Notes under the pieces: model-generated
Told to the model about the DNA's origin: nothing
Database searches by the model: none
What the model saw: the letters and a program-made list of their open reading frames with translations, nothing else
Made by a program: the position numbers and the translations under genes
Shown here: positions 44,463 to 51,235 of the stretch, in pieces
Layout: every line of letters starts with the position of its first letter
Numbering within the stretch: position 1 is the first letter of the stretch
From: Erythrobacter sp.
Lineage (GTDB): Bacteria; Pseudomonadota; Alphaproteobacteria; Sphingomonadales; Sphingomonadaceae
NCBI RefSeq assembly: GCF_023653175.1
Contig: NZ_JAMNXL010000006.1
Coordinates: forward strand, 1 to 53,144
Length of the DNA: 53,144 bases
Direction: 5' to 3'

Positions 44463-44888
44463 TCCGCTCCCGGTCTCAGGTGCTATAGCGCGCCCTTTGT
44501 GATCCCCAGCGCGGCTGGGGCGGTCATCGTGCTATAGGCGGTGGTTGGTGATCCGGGTGCTATAGGAAGAGGTTGGTGATCCCCCTGCTATAGGGGGCCT
44601 TTTGGGAACCCCCCTTAGCGTCCCGTTTGGGCATCCCCCCTACCTACCCTACCTGTCCTGTCGACACGGGACGCTAAGCAGCCCGCAAACCCGCAGAAAT
44701 GCGTGGGCGGGGAGGGCCGTTTTGAGAGACCTAGGGTAGGGCGCGGGGAGGGCGTTGGGACTTCGGTGCTATAGGTCACCTTTTGGGGTTCCCCCGGCTG
44801 GCGCGGTCTCTGTGCAATAGGGCAACCTTTGGGATGCTCCAGCCCCGGCGCGGGCGGTCATCGTGCTATAGGGAGGGATAAATGCCGT
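44443..44888. repeat. array of nine interspersed 23-bp repeats (CTATAGG-N4-CCTTTGGTGATCC type)
   Basis: Units begin at 44443, 44483, 44532, 44560, 44588, 44614 (diverged, CTTAGCG instead of CTATAGG), 44769, 44815 (CAATAGG) and 44866 (right half lost). Each full unit is CTATAGG, four variable bases, and a 12-base half such as CCTTGGTGATCC, GGTTGGTGATCC or CTTTTGGGAACC. Units are 26-51 bp apart with one 155-bp gap. The units at 44532 and 44866 share a further perfect 14-bp upstream flank. The array is non-coding. It is not a CRISPR, because the spacers are short, related and unequal. Confidence 0.85.
44614..44678. repeat. 13-bp inverted repeat inside the element
   Basis: CTTAGCGTCCCGT (44614-44626) and ACGGGACGCTAAG (44666-44678) are perfect inverted copies with a 39-bp centre holding TACCTACCCTACCTGTCCTG. 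The left arm is also the start of the diverged sixth 23-bp repeat unit. Confidence 0.85.
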
Positions 44889-44965
44889 ACCGCTAGATCG
44901 AACAATGGTTCGAATCCCGCCTTTGCAATCGAACATTGCACGGGGTACGGAAATCAGGTACGGAA
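44885..44965. promoter_or_regulatory. right-end recognition region: GGTACGGAA pair, reverse site and two palindromes
   Basis: CCGTACC (44885-44891) is a reverse GGTACGG site. TCGAAC-AATG-GTTCGA (44898-44913) and TGCAAT-CGAAC-ATTGCA (44924-44940) are perfect small inverted repeats that share the direct repeat ATCGAACA (44897-44904, 44928-44935). GGTACGGAA follows at 44944-44952 and 44957-44965, with the same 13-bp period as at the left end. This looks like an integrase/excisionase binding region next to attR. Confidence 0.55.
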
Positions 44966-45028
44966 GGCGCGAAACAACGCGGAATTAAATCACGCAAAGT
45001 CAGTATGTTAGATGGTGTCTTGGCTGAG

Positions 45029-45050
45029 TCCAGCCCTGTCCACCACACCC
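45029..45050 (+). repeat. attR: second copy of the 22-bp attachment repeat
   Basis: An exact copy of 43474-43495, containing only the 3' end of tRNA-Tyr. The bases outside differ (CTGAG before, TTTACC after), so the identity ends sharply, as expected for an attachment core. Confidence 0.9.
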
Positions 45051-45067
45051 TTTACCGTTGCCCGCAG

Positions 45068-46042
45068 TCAGCGCAGCGAGGCTTTCGAGTCCGCGAGCAT
45101 GGTGTCGAGATAGCCGCGCGTCTGGCGCGCCCGCTCCAGCGATTGGCGGGTCAGGCTCTCCGAATTCGTGCCGCGTACCGAGCGTGCCAGCGTCTCGAGA
45201 TAGGTGCGGTAGGTCTTCGCCGCCTCGGCATTCTGCTGCCTCAGGCGATAGCTGGCCAGTTCCGCGGGCGAGGCATCGCGGCCGGGCCGCTGGCGGTCAC
45301 CCAGACGGATCATGGCGCGGATGGCATCCCGGCAATCGTCCATTGCCGCGCGGTATTGCTTAAGTGTTGCGGTCGTCGCCGGGCTGTCGGCAATGGGCGG
45401 CGGGGGCGGGGCGACGATGCTCGTGGCCGGGAGGGCGGCGGCCTGTCCTGCGGCAGGGGCCGACGCGGTGCGGGTCACCGGAGGCAGCGTCCGGGCGGTG
45501 GCTGGAGCGGCTGCGACCGGCTTGACCTTTACAGCCGCTGCCTCTCAGCCGGAGCGGGCCGGTTCGGCGACCAGGTTCTGCAGCGGCGCGGCGGGCGGCG
45601 TGCCGAGTGCGGTGCTCTGGCCGGTCGGCGCAGCGGTATCGGTCGCCGCGATCCTTGCAGGGGGCGCAGCGGTGTTGTCCTGTGAGGCAAGCGCCTGCTG
45701 CGCTGCGGGGGCAGGCGGCGCTGCGGTGTTTCCCGCCGCATACCACGCGCCGCCGCCCAGCACCGCGAGCGCTGCGGCGAGGCCGGCATGGCGCATCAGC
45801 CCGATCCGCTCCCGAGCAGCCGGTACGCGAGCCGCGCGCAGCGCACCCGGGCCGGGCCCGGACGGCTCGAACCAGGGCAGCGCGTCCAGCGAGGATAGTG
45901 CCTCGGCCTTGGCCGCCGCCGACTGCTCGCCGCGCGCTGTTTCGCCAATCGGCTGCCCGCCGCAGTTCAGTTGCGCGCGCAGGCTATTTGCAGCGCTCAC
46001 CCGATCGACACGGGTCGAGGGATCGGCAAGGTGTGCGGACAT
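45068..46042 (-). pseudogene. membrane protein gene interrupted by one in-frame TGA
   Basis: One reading frame runs from ATG 46042 (or 46057) to the stop at 45068, broken only by TGA at 45545-45547. The first part (about 165 residues) has a membrane helix at about 85-102 (HAGLAAALAVLGGGAWYAAG) and an Ala/Pro/Thr-rich linker. After the TGA the same frame continues EAAAVKVKPVAAAPATARTL into an ordered helical domain (LKQYRAAMDDCRDAIRAMIRLGDRQ, then YRTYLETLARSVRGTNSESLTRQSLERARQTRGYLDTML). The linker composition is the same on both sides, so the TGA looks like a recent nonsense change (for example CGA to TGA). Separate translation of the second part from GTG 45478 is possible but has no good ribosome-binding site. 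Family unknown. Confidence 0.7.
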
Positions 46043-46085
46043 CGGCCAGTCATCCATTCACGGCAGTTGGGTTCCTGCCTGTCCG

Positions 46086-46111
46086 AACGGATCGACACCG
46101 TCACAAATTCC
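46086..46111 (-). promoter_or_regulatory. candidate ECF/EcfG-like promoter
   Basis: Read on the minus strand, GGAAT (46107-46111), 17 bp and CGTT (46086-46089) match the layout of the alphaproteobacterial general-stress promoter (GGAAC-N16/17-CGTT) with one change. It lies 40 bp before the interrupted membrane-protein gene. A near-palindrome AAATTTCCCG/CGGGAATTT overlaps the -35 part. Confidence 0.35.
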
Positions 46112-46135
46112 CGCGCCGGGAAATTTACCTCTGCC

Positions 46136-48523
46136 TTATGCGGCCACGGCAATTCCCGAGTCGGTATCGCTCCACCGGAGGCCCGGCAGATAGCGGGCGG
46201 CGACCTTGCCGCCCTCGAGCGCGAACAGGTGCAGCCAGCCATTGTCGAACAATGCGCGCACCGCGGTGTGCTTCTCGAGAACCTTCAGTATCTCCTCGCG
46301 CGGCGCCTCGATCATCACGCTGAGGCGCAGCGGTTCGTGCTGCAGGCCCTCGCCGTCGTGGACCGCCTGCCAGGGGAGCCCTGCGCGCAAGGCTCCGCCA
46401 TTGCCCTCGACCACCCCGATCCCGCCGACGACATTGTGAATGAGCTTGTTGCCGCCGCCGAACATTGCGGGTGCGACGCTCGAGCCGTAATATTGGAGGC
46501 TGATCCAGCTGGCGACCACCACCGGCGCGGTGATGATCAGTTCGAGCGTGCCGAAGCCCTCGTCCGCCTGCCAGTCGTAGGAGTGCAGGAAGGCGCGGCC
46601 GCCGAGGTCGCGGCCCGCCGTGGCTTCGCGCGGCGCGGCGATGAAGGCGGCACAACCGGCAAGGCCCCATTCGGGGCGGATCTCGGCCCAGTTCTGCGCC
46701 CGGGCGGGGATGCTCGTGGCCGAAGCGCCGGGGATGCGCAGCGCGCGCTCGGCGCGGGCGACCTTGGCGGCCTGCGCCAGCCAGCCGCGGACCTTCGCCA
46801 GATCGCTGGCGCGGGCGGCGGGCAGGCCATCGTCGTAGAGGGTGATCGCGTCGGTCGTGGTGTCGTGCAGGCCCGCCACGAACAGCGTGTCCTCAGGCAC
46901 CTCGACCCCGCGTGCGGCAAGCCCTGCGCGGGTCTCGGGATCGTTGAGCAGGATTGCCAGCAGACGGGCCGAAACCTCGCCGGTGTAGCCCCCGCAGGCG
47001 CCGCAGTGATAGGCGCTTTCGTGCGGGTTGTTGGTGACATAGCCGCCATGGCCGAGCAGCAGGACGATTGCGCCGTGGCCGCGCGTCAGGCTCATCGCCT
47101 TGAGCACCGCCGCACCGGTATCGGCCTTGGCCTCGGCGCTCATGCCGCCGATCACTGCGGGGGCGGGCTCGGGCGCGGGCTTGGGGGTGAAGCCCAGCGC
47201 GGACTTGACCAGCTTGACCGCATAGACGGGGCCCATCGCCTCGACAAAGGCGAAGGAGGAGACCGCCGCCTGCCGGAACCGGCCCCAGGCGCGGGCGGTG
47301 CGCGCCGCGATGCGGTCGGCCTGATCCCTCGCCGGATCGCCAGCGCTGGTGGTCTCGATCGCCGGGTTGAGCAGCACCGGCAGGCGCGCCTCGAGGATGT
47401 CCGAGCCATGGGCGTGATGCGCCAGCGGCAGGCCGAAGAAGCCGGCAAAGCCGATCGTGGCGATCGCAGGGTCGATGGCTTCGAGCGCGCGGCGGAACAC
47501 TTCGGAACGCACGTCGATGCAGAAGGCGGCCTGCAGGAAGGGGCGCTCCGCAGCGTTGGGAGCCGCGCCGTCCAATGCAGCGGCAAGGCGGCGCTGGTGG
47601 CCGCGGTCGGCAGCGTCCTGAAGGATCGCGAGCGCGACGCCTTCGGGCGAGGGCGCGACCTGCTCGGCATGGGCGGCAACGACCGCGGCCCAGCTTGTCG
47701 CGATGGCGGGGGTCTGGACCAGCAGCGCCTCGTCCCAGATCAGACGGATCGCGAGCAGGTCCATCAGGGTGCGGTCGGTGCCGCCGTCAAGCTCCGCCTG
47801 CCACAGCAGCCAGCGCGCATGCTGCGCCCAGCCGCCGAGGCTCATCGCAAGCCGGTGGAAGGCGGTCGGCGCGGCGGCGTCGGTGATGCCGAGGGTCTCG
47901 GCAGCCGAAAGGATCGCGCGCTCGGTGGTGTCGGGGGCGCAGGCGACATGGGCGCAGAAGCCGGTGAGGCCCGCGATCTCGGGGGTGAGGTCATGCATCG
48001 CCCAGCCGCGCCAGGCGGTGAAGGCCTCGGCGCCGGGGGCGGGGGACCACAGCGCCTGTCCGCGATCGAAGTGGCCCGCGGCCCACAATCCGATGCACTT
48101 GTCGATGAGCGCGGGCCAGTCGATGCCGGTCGCCTGCGCTGCCAGGTCGGCGACGGTCGGCAGGGCGCGCGGGGCCGGCCCGGCGCCGATCCGCGCGGCG
48201 GCGTGGCGCAGCATCGCGGTGTCGGCGGGCTTGAGCGGCGAGGCGCTTGCAGCCAGCGCCTCGGCAAGGTCGCTCTCGATGATCGCGCCGCTGACGATCG
48301 CCTCGCAATAGTCCGCGCCGGTCTGCGTGACCCGCACCCCGGCGACCCGCGCCAGCCGCGCGGCGGCAGTGGCAAGGTCCTCGTGCGTCTGGCCGAGGAA
48401 GGGATTGACCGCGACGGTCGCATCGAGCGGGAAGGCGGGGGGTACCATGCGGCCTGCGGCCTCTGCGGCTTCGAGCACCGCCGAGAAGCGGGCCGGGGCG
48501 ATGTCGGCGTGGTTCATCAGCAT
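46136..48523 (-). CDS. dabA: DUF2309 family inorganic-carbon uptake protein DabA
   Basis: A 795-residue cytoplasmic zinc protein that, with DabB, forms an energy-coupled CO2-to-bicarbonate pump. The beta-carbonic-anhydrase-like site is seen as C335 and D337 (AFCIDVRSE), H492 (LLGHGGYV) and C507 (YHCGACGG); the 15-residue spacing between H492 and C507 equals that reported for the characterised Halothiobacillus protein. Other family marks are VNPFLGQTHED near residue 40 and GDLAAGLPWQ-like GALRAGLPWQAVHDG near the C-terminus. AAGGAG upstream sets ATG 48523. It lies 25 bp after dabB. Confidence 0.93.
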   Translation of the reverse strand: MLMNHADIAPARFSAVLEAAEAAGRMVPPAFPLDATVAVNPFLGQTHEDLATAAARLARVAGVRVTQTGADYCEAIVSGAIIESDLAEALAASASPLKPADTAMLRHAAARIGAGPAPRALPTVADLAAQATGIDWPALIDKCIGLWAAGHFDRGQALWSPAPGAEAFTAWRGWAMHDLTPEIAGLTGFCAHVACAPDTTERAILSAAETLGITDAAAPTAFHRLAMSLGGWAQHARWLLWQAELDGGTDRTLMDLLAIRLIWDEALLVQTPAIATSWAAVVAAHAEQVAPSPEGVALAILQDAADRGHQRRLAAALDGAAPNAAERPFLQAAFCIDVRSEVFRRALEAIDPAIATIGFAGFFGLPLAHHAHGSDILEARLPVLLNPAIETTSAGDPARDQADRIAARTARAWGRFRQAAVSSFAFVEAMGPVYAVKLVKSALGFTPKPAPEPAPAVIGGMSAEAKADTGAAVLKAMSLTRGHGAIVLLLGHGGYVTNNPHESAYHCGACGGYTGEVSARLLAILLNDPETRAGLAARGVEVPEDTLFVAGLHDTTTDAITLYDDGLPAARASDLAKVRGWLAQAAKVARAERALRIPGASATSIPARAQNWAEIRPEWGLAGCAAFIAAPREATAGRDLGGRAFLHSYDWQADEGFGTLELIITAPVVVASWISLQYYGSSVAPAMFGGGNKLIHNVVGGIGVVEGNGGALRAGLPWQAVHDGEGLQHEPLRLSVMIEAPREEILKVLEKHTAVRALFDNGWLHLFALEGGKVAARYLPGLRWSDTDSGIAVAA

Positions 48524-48548
48524 GGCGTTGTCTCCTTTGATGCGTTCG

Positions 48549-50114
48549 TCAGCGGGTCGTTGCGGTGCGGAAGCCGCCGATCGCACGGTCGAGCAGGGCG
48601 TTGAGATAGAGGCCGTTGGCGAGGTGGACGCGCAGGCCAGCAGCGGCGGGGTGATGCGCCCACAGCGGGAACAGCGCCTGGGCAAAGGCGACGAGGCCGA
48701 AGCTCGCGACCGCGACGACCAGCAGTGCCCATTCGAGATCCGTCGGCCGCGGCGCGGCGGGCAGCACCGGACCCCAGATGCCCTGCGCGAGGGTCTGGAA
48801 GCTGAAATAGCCGATCGCGGCAGCGAGCGCGGCGGCGGCGGTGCGCTTGGTCAGGGCCACGGGCGCGCGGTCGGCAAGGCCCTGCGCGACGAGGTAGGCC
48901 ACTCCGAAGATCAGGATCGCGCCCAGCGCCAGCGCCTGCGGGGTCTTGGAGCCGAAGGCATAGGTGAAACTCGCGGCGATGGCAGCGAAGATGGCGAGCG
49001 CAAGCGCGAAGCTCTTGAGCACCGCAGCCACGCTTGGCACCGCGACCGGCCCGGGGCGGCGGATGCTCGCGACTTCGGTCACCGCCGTCCCCGAAGAGAG
49101 GAAGGCGTGCGCCTTGTAGAGCGAGTGGGCAATGATGTGCAGCAGCGCCAGCGTCCACAGGCCGAGACCGCACTGGAGCAGCATGAAGCCCATCTGCGAG
49201 ACCGTCGACCAGGCGAGCGCGGTCTTGATCGCGCTCTGGGTCAGCATCACCGCCGCGCCGAACAGCGCGGTGAAGCCGCCGATCATGACCAGCGCGGCCA
49301 TCGCTCCGGTGCTCTGCTGGACGAGGCCCGCAGCGGTGATCAGCAGCACGCCGCCCGAATTGATGATCCCGGCATGGAGCAGTGCGGAGACAGGGGTGGG
49401 GGCCTCCATCACCTCGGTTAGCCAGCCGTGCAGGGGGAAGGCGGCGGTCTTGAGGGCAGCGGCGGCGACGAGCGCGGCGATACCGAGCGTTCCTGCCAGA
49501 CCGACGCCGGCGACGCTTGCGGCAGCGGGCAGGGCGGTCAGGTCGAGCGTGCCGAACCGCGCGAAGAGCAGCGCCGCCGCGATCACTAGCATGATGTCGC
49601 CGGTGTGCCACACGGCGGCAAACTTGGTCGCCGCGCGCTGGGCCTCCGGGCGGTCGGGGTAGAAAAGCAGCAGGCGCTTCAGCGCGAGCCCGACGGAGAT
49701 GGTGGCGATGATCAGGGTGGGGAGCGTGCCCGCCTGGACGAACACCAGCACTGCGGCGAGCGCGGTCAGCATCAGCCCGTGAAATGCCCCCTCGCGCGCT
49801 TCGCCATCAAGGTAAGTGCGGCTGTAGCGCATCACGATCCAGCCGATGAAGCCGACCAGCGTGGCAAGGCTCGCCGCGACGAGGTCGGCGCGCAGGGCGA
49901 GGGTGAAGGGTGCGTCAAACAGCGCCGCTCCAGAAGGGGTGCCCAGCATCGCCTGCGCAAGCCCGACCAGCGTCACGCCGAATGCGGCAAAGGCTGCCAG
50001 TTCGGCGAGGGCCGGGAGGTTGCCGGGGCGTTTGCCCGGACGCAGCAGAGCCAGCACGATGGCCGGCACTAGCGCCAGCGGGGCGATCATGGTCTGGGTG
50101 ATGGCGTCTGGCAT
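48549..50114 (-). CDS. dabB: proton-conducting membrane subunit DabB (NuoL/MrpA-like)
   Basis: A 521-residue polytopic membrane protein of the proton-translocating NADH-quinone oxidoreductase/Mrp antiporter superfamily, with about 13-14 hydrophobic segments. The conserved core includes FAAVWHTGDIMLVIAAALLF, TAAFPLHGWLTEVMEAPTPVSALLHAGIINSGG and LAWSTVSQMGFMLLQCGLGLWTLALLHIIAHSLYKAHAFL, with the lysine and histidine residues used for proton passage. It is the first gene of dabB-dabA and would couple the proton gradient to DabA. GGAG 9 nt upstream supports ATG 50114. The next gene is a divergent LysR regulator. Confidence 0.94.
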   Translation of the reverse strand: MPDAITQTMIAPLALVPAIVLALLRPGKRPGNLPALAELAAFAAFGVTLVGLAQAMLGTPSGAALFDAPFTLALRADLVAASLATLVGFIGWIVMRYSRTYLDGEAREGAFHGLMLTALAAVLVFVQAGTLPTLIIATISVGLALKRLLLFYPDRPEAQRAATKFAAVWHTGDIMLVIAAALLFARFGTLDLTALPAAASVAGVGLAGTLGIAALVAAAALKTAAFPLHGWLTEVMEAPTPVSALLHAGIINSGGVLLITAAGLVQQSTGAMAALVMIGGFTALFGAAVMLTQSAIKTALAWSTVSQMGFMLLQCGLGLWTLALLHIIAHSLYKAHAFLSSGTAVTEVASIRRPGPVAVPSVAAVLKSFALALAIFAAIAASFTYAFGSKTPQALALGAILIFGVAYLVAQGLADRAPVALTKRTAAAALAAAIGYFSFQTLAQGIWGPVLPAAPRPTDLEWALLVVAVASFGLVAFAQALFPLWAHHPAAAGLRVHLANGLYLNALLDRAIGGFRTATTR

Positions 50115-50243
50115 CTGGCGAAAACTCCGTCGGCGGGCAGGATTGCTGATGCCGAGCGGATAGGGGCTGGACGAAATCAAAGAAAATTCATATTTTATCG
50201 TCAATCGTTCTATACAATGGAACGCTCATGCGGATTCGCAGCC
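50115..50243. promoter_or_regulatory. divergent control region of dabBA and the LysR gene
   Basis: This AT-rich stretch (50175-50217) contains ATTCATATTTTATCGTCAAT and then TATACAAT at 50211-50218, a good -10 box for the rightward regulator gene. The position of that box argues against translation starting at ATG 50217. LysR-type proteins bind T-N11-A motifs in such regions; several are possible here but none is certain. Confidence 0.45.
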
Positions 50244-51131
50244 ATGGCCACGCTCAATCTCCACCACCTGCGCCTGTTCCGCGCCGTCGCCCGTGAGGGC
50301 ACGCTGACCGCCGCCGCGCGTGCGCTCAACATCTCGCAAAGCGCGGTCTCGACCCAGATCAAGGCGCTCGAGACCGACCTCGGCCACGATCTGTTTGAAC
50401 GGCGCGGGCGCAATCTGGTGCTGACCGAGGCCGGGCGGATCGCGCTCGACTATGCCGAGCAGATCTTCCGCGCTTCCGAACAGCTCACCGCCACCTTCCG
50501 CGCGGTGGGCGGGCAGAGGAAGGTGCTCCGCATCGGCGCGCTCGCCACGCTCTCGCGCAACTTCCAGATGGGGTTTCTGGCACCGCTGCTGGGGCGCGAC
50601 GATGTCGAGGTGGTGCTGCGCTCTGGCACACAGGCCTCCCTGCTGCGCGCGCTGGAAGCGCTCAGGATCGACGTGCTGCTCACCAACCAGGTGCCCGCCC
50701 GCGACGCGGCGAGTCCCTATCTGGTGCGGCGGCTGGCCGAGCAGCCGGTCAGCCTCGTCGGCAGCCGCACGCGGCTGGCGCTGGCAGCCCAGGGCCTGCC
50801 GATGCTGCTGTCGCGCGCGCCGCTGATCCTGCCCACCCCCGAAACCGCGCTGCGCGCCGGATTCGACGCGCTGGTCGAGGGACTCGGCATCGTTCCGCGC
50901 ATCGCCGCCGAAGCCGACGACATGGCGATGCTGCGCCTGCTCGCGCGCTCGGACGCGGGCGTCGCGGTGATCCCGCCGATCGTGGTGCGCGACGAGCTGG
51001 CCAATGGCACGCTCTACGAGCTCGCCCAGCTGCCCGGCCTTACCGAGGAGTTCCACGCCGTCACCACCCCGCGCACCTTCCCCAATCCGCTGCTGCGCGA
51101 TGTGCTCGGGACGACAGGTGGGGGGGGCTGA
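50244..51131 (+). CDS. LysR-family transcriptional regulator (probable regulator of dabBA)
   Basis: A 295-residue LysR-type regulator if it starts at ATG 50244 (MATLNLHHLRLFRAVAREG). The winged HTH is at 5-63 (LTAAARALNISQSAVSTQIKALETDLGHDLFERRGRNLVLTEAG) and the effector-binding domain from about 85 to 290. Its divergent position beside dabBA suggests it senses carbon status and controls that operon, like CbbR does for Calvin-cycle genes in other bacteria; this is inference from placement. ATG 50217 is possible but lies within a likely -10 box. Confidence 0.92.
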   Translation: MATLNLHHLRLFRAVAREGTLTAAARALNISQSAVSTQIKALETDLGHDLFERRGRNLVLTEAGRIALDYAEQIFRASEQLTATFRAVGGQRKVLRIGALATLSRNFQMGFLAPLLGRDDVEVVLRSGTQASLLRALEALRIDVLLTNQVPARDAASPYLVRRLAEQPVSLVGSRTRLALAAQGLPMLLSRAPLILPTPETALRAGFDALVEGLGIVPRIAAEADDMAMLRLLARSDAGVAVIPPIVVRDELANGTLYELAQLPGLTEEFHAVTTPRTFPNPLLRDVLGTTGGGG

Positions 51132-51235
51132 CGTGTCCGCTGCGGCCCTCTGACCACCCACCGACATCTAACTTGCAAGACTTGCAGCATTGCAGGCTGC
51201 GGATTAATGCCGCCATCCCTATGCAAGAGAGTTCC

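Larger units (their letters stand above)
43474..45050 (+). mobile_element. 1,555-bp integrated element in tRNA-Tyr with truncated integrase and repeat array
   Basis: The span between the two 22-bp attachment repeats is 1,555 bp. From left to right it holds attL, two GGTACGGAA sites (43557-43565, 43570-43578), a tyrosine-integrase gene without catalytic domain (43578-44462), an array of nine 23-bp repeats (44443-44888), a GGTACGG site in reverse orientation (44885-44891), small palindromes (44898-44940), two more GGTACGGAA sites (44944-44952, 44957-44965) and attR. No cargo gene is evident. It is either an internally deleted island or a non-autonomous element whose ends could be recognised by a related integrase elsewhere. 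Confidence 0.85.

Noticed and set aside
44505-44582. GGTGATCC in the repeats is complementary to the 3' end of 16S rRNA (GGATCACC), which could suggest ribosome binding.
   Set aside because: Only eight bases match, later units lose them (GGAACC, GGTTCC), and no start codon follows at a useful distance.
44443-44888. CTATAGGGAG in several repeat units resembles the core of T7-family phage promoters.
   Set aside because: The upstream recognition part (about -17 to -7) does not match between units or to T7-like promoters, no single-subunit polymerase gene is present, and CTATAG is already the ordinary -10 box here.
44443-44888. CRISPR array.
   Set aside because: The repeats are too diverged, the spacers are unequal (3-28 bp, one 132 bp) and related in sequence, and no cas gene is nearby.
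44898-44920. GGTTCGAATCC looks like the T-arm of another tRNA.
   Set aside because: The flanking bases cannot form a T-stem or acceptor stem; the sequence is explained by the TCGAAC/GTTCGA palindrome.
44829-45011. A 60-residue open frame inside the element.
   Set aside because: It runs through a repeat unit and the palindromes, has no ribosome-binding site, and its composition does not look coding.
45068-45478. The 137-codon frame after the in-frame TGA as an independent gene starting at GTG 45478.
   Set aside because: The frame continues without interruption from the TGA to this GTG, and no ribosome-binding site supports a separate start; it is treated as the second half of one broken gene.
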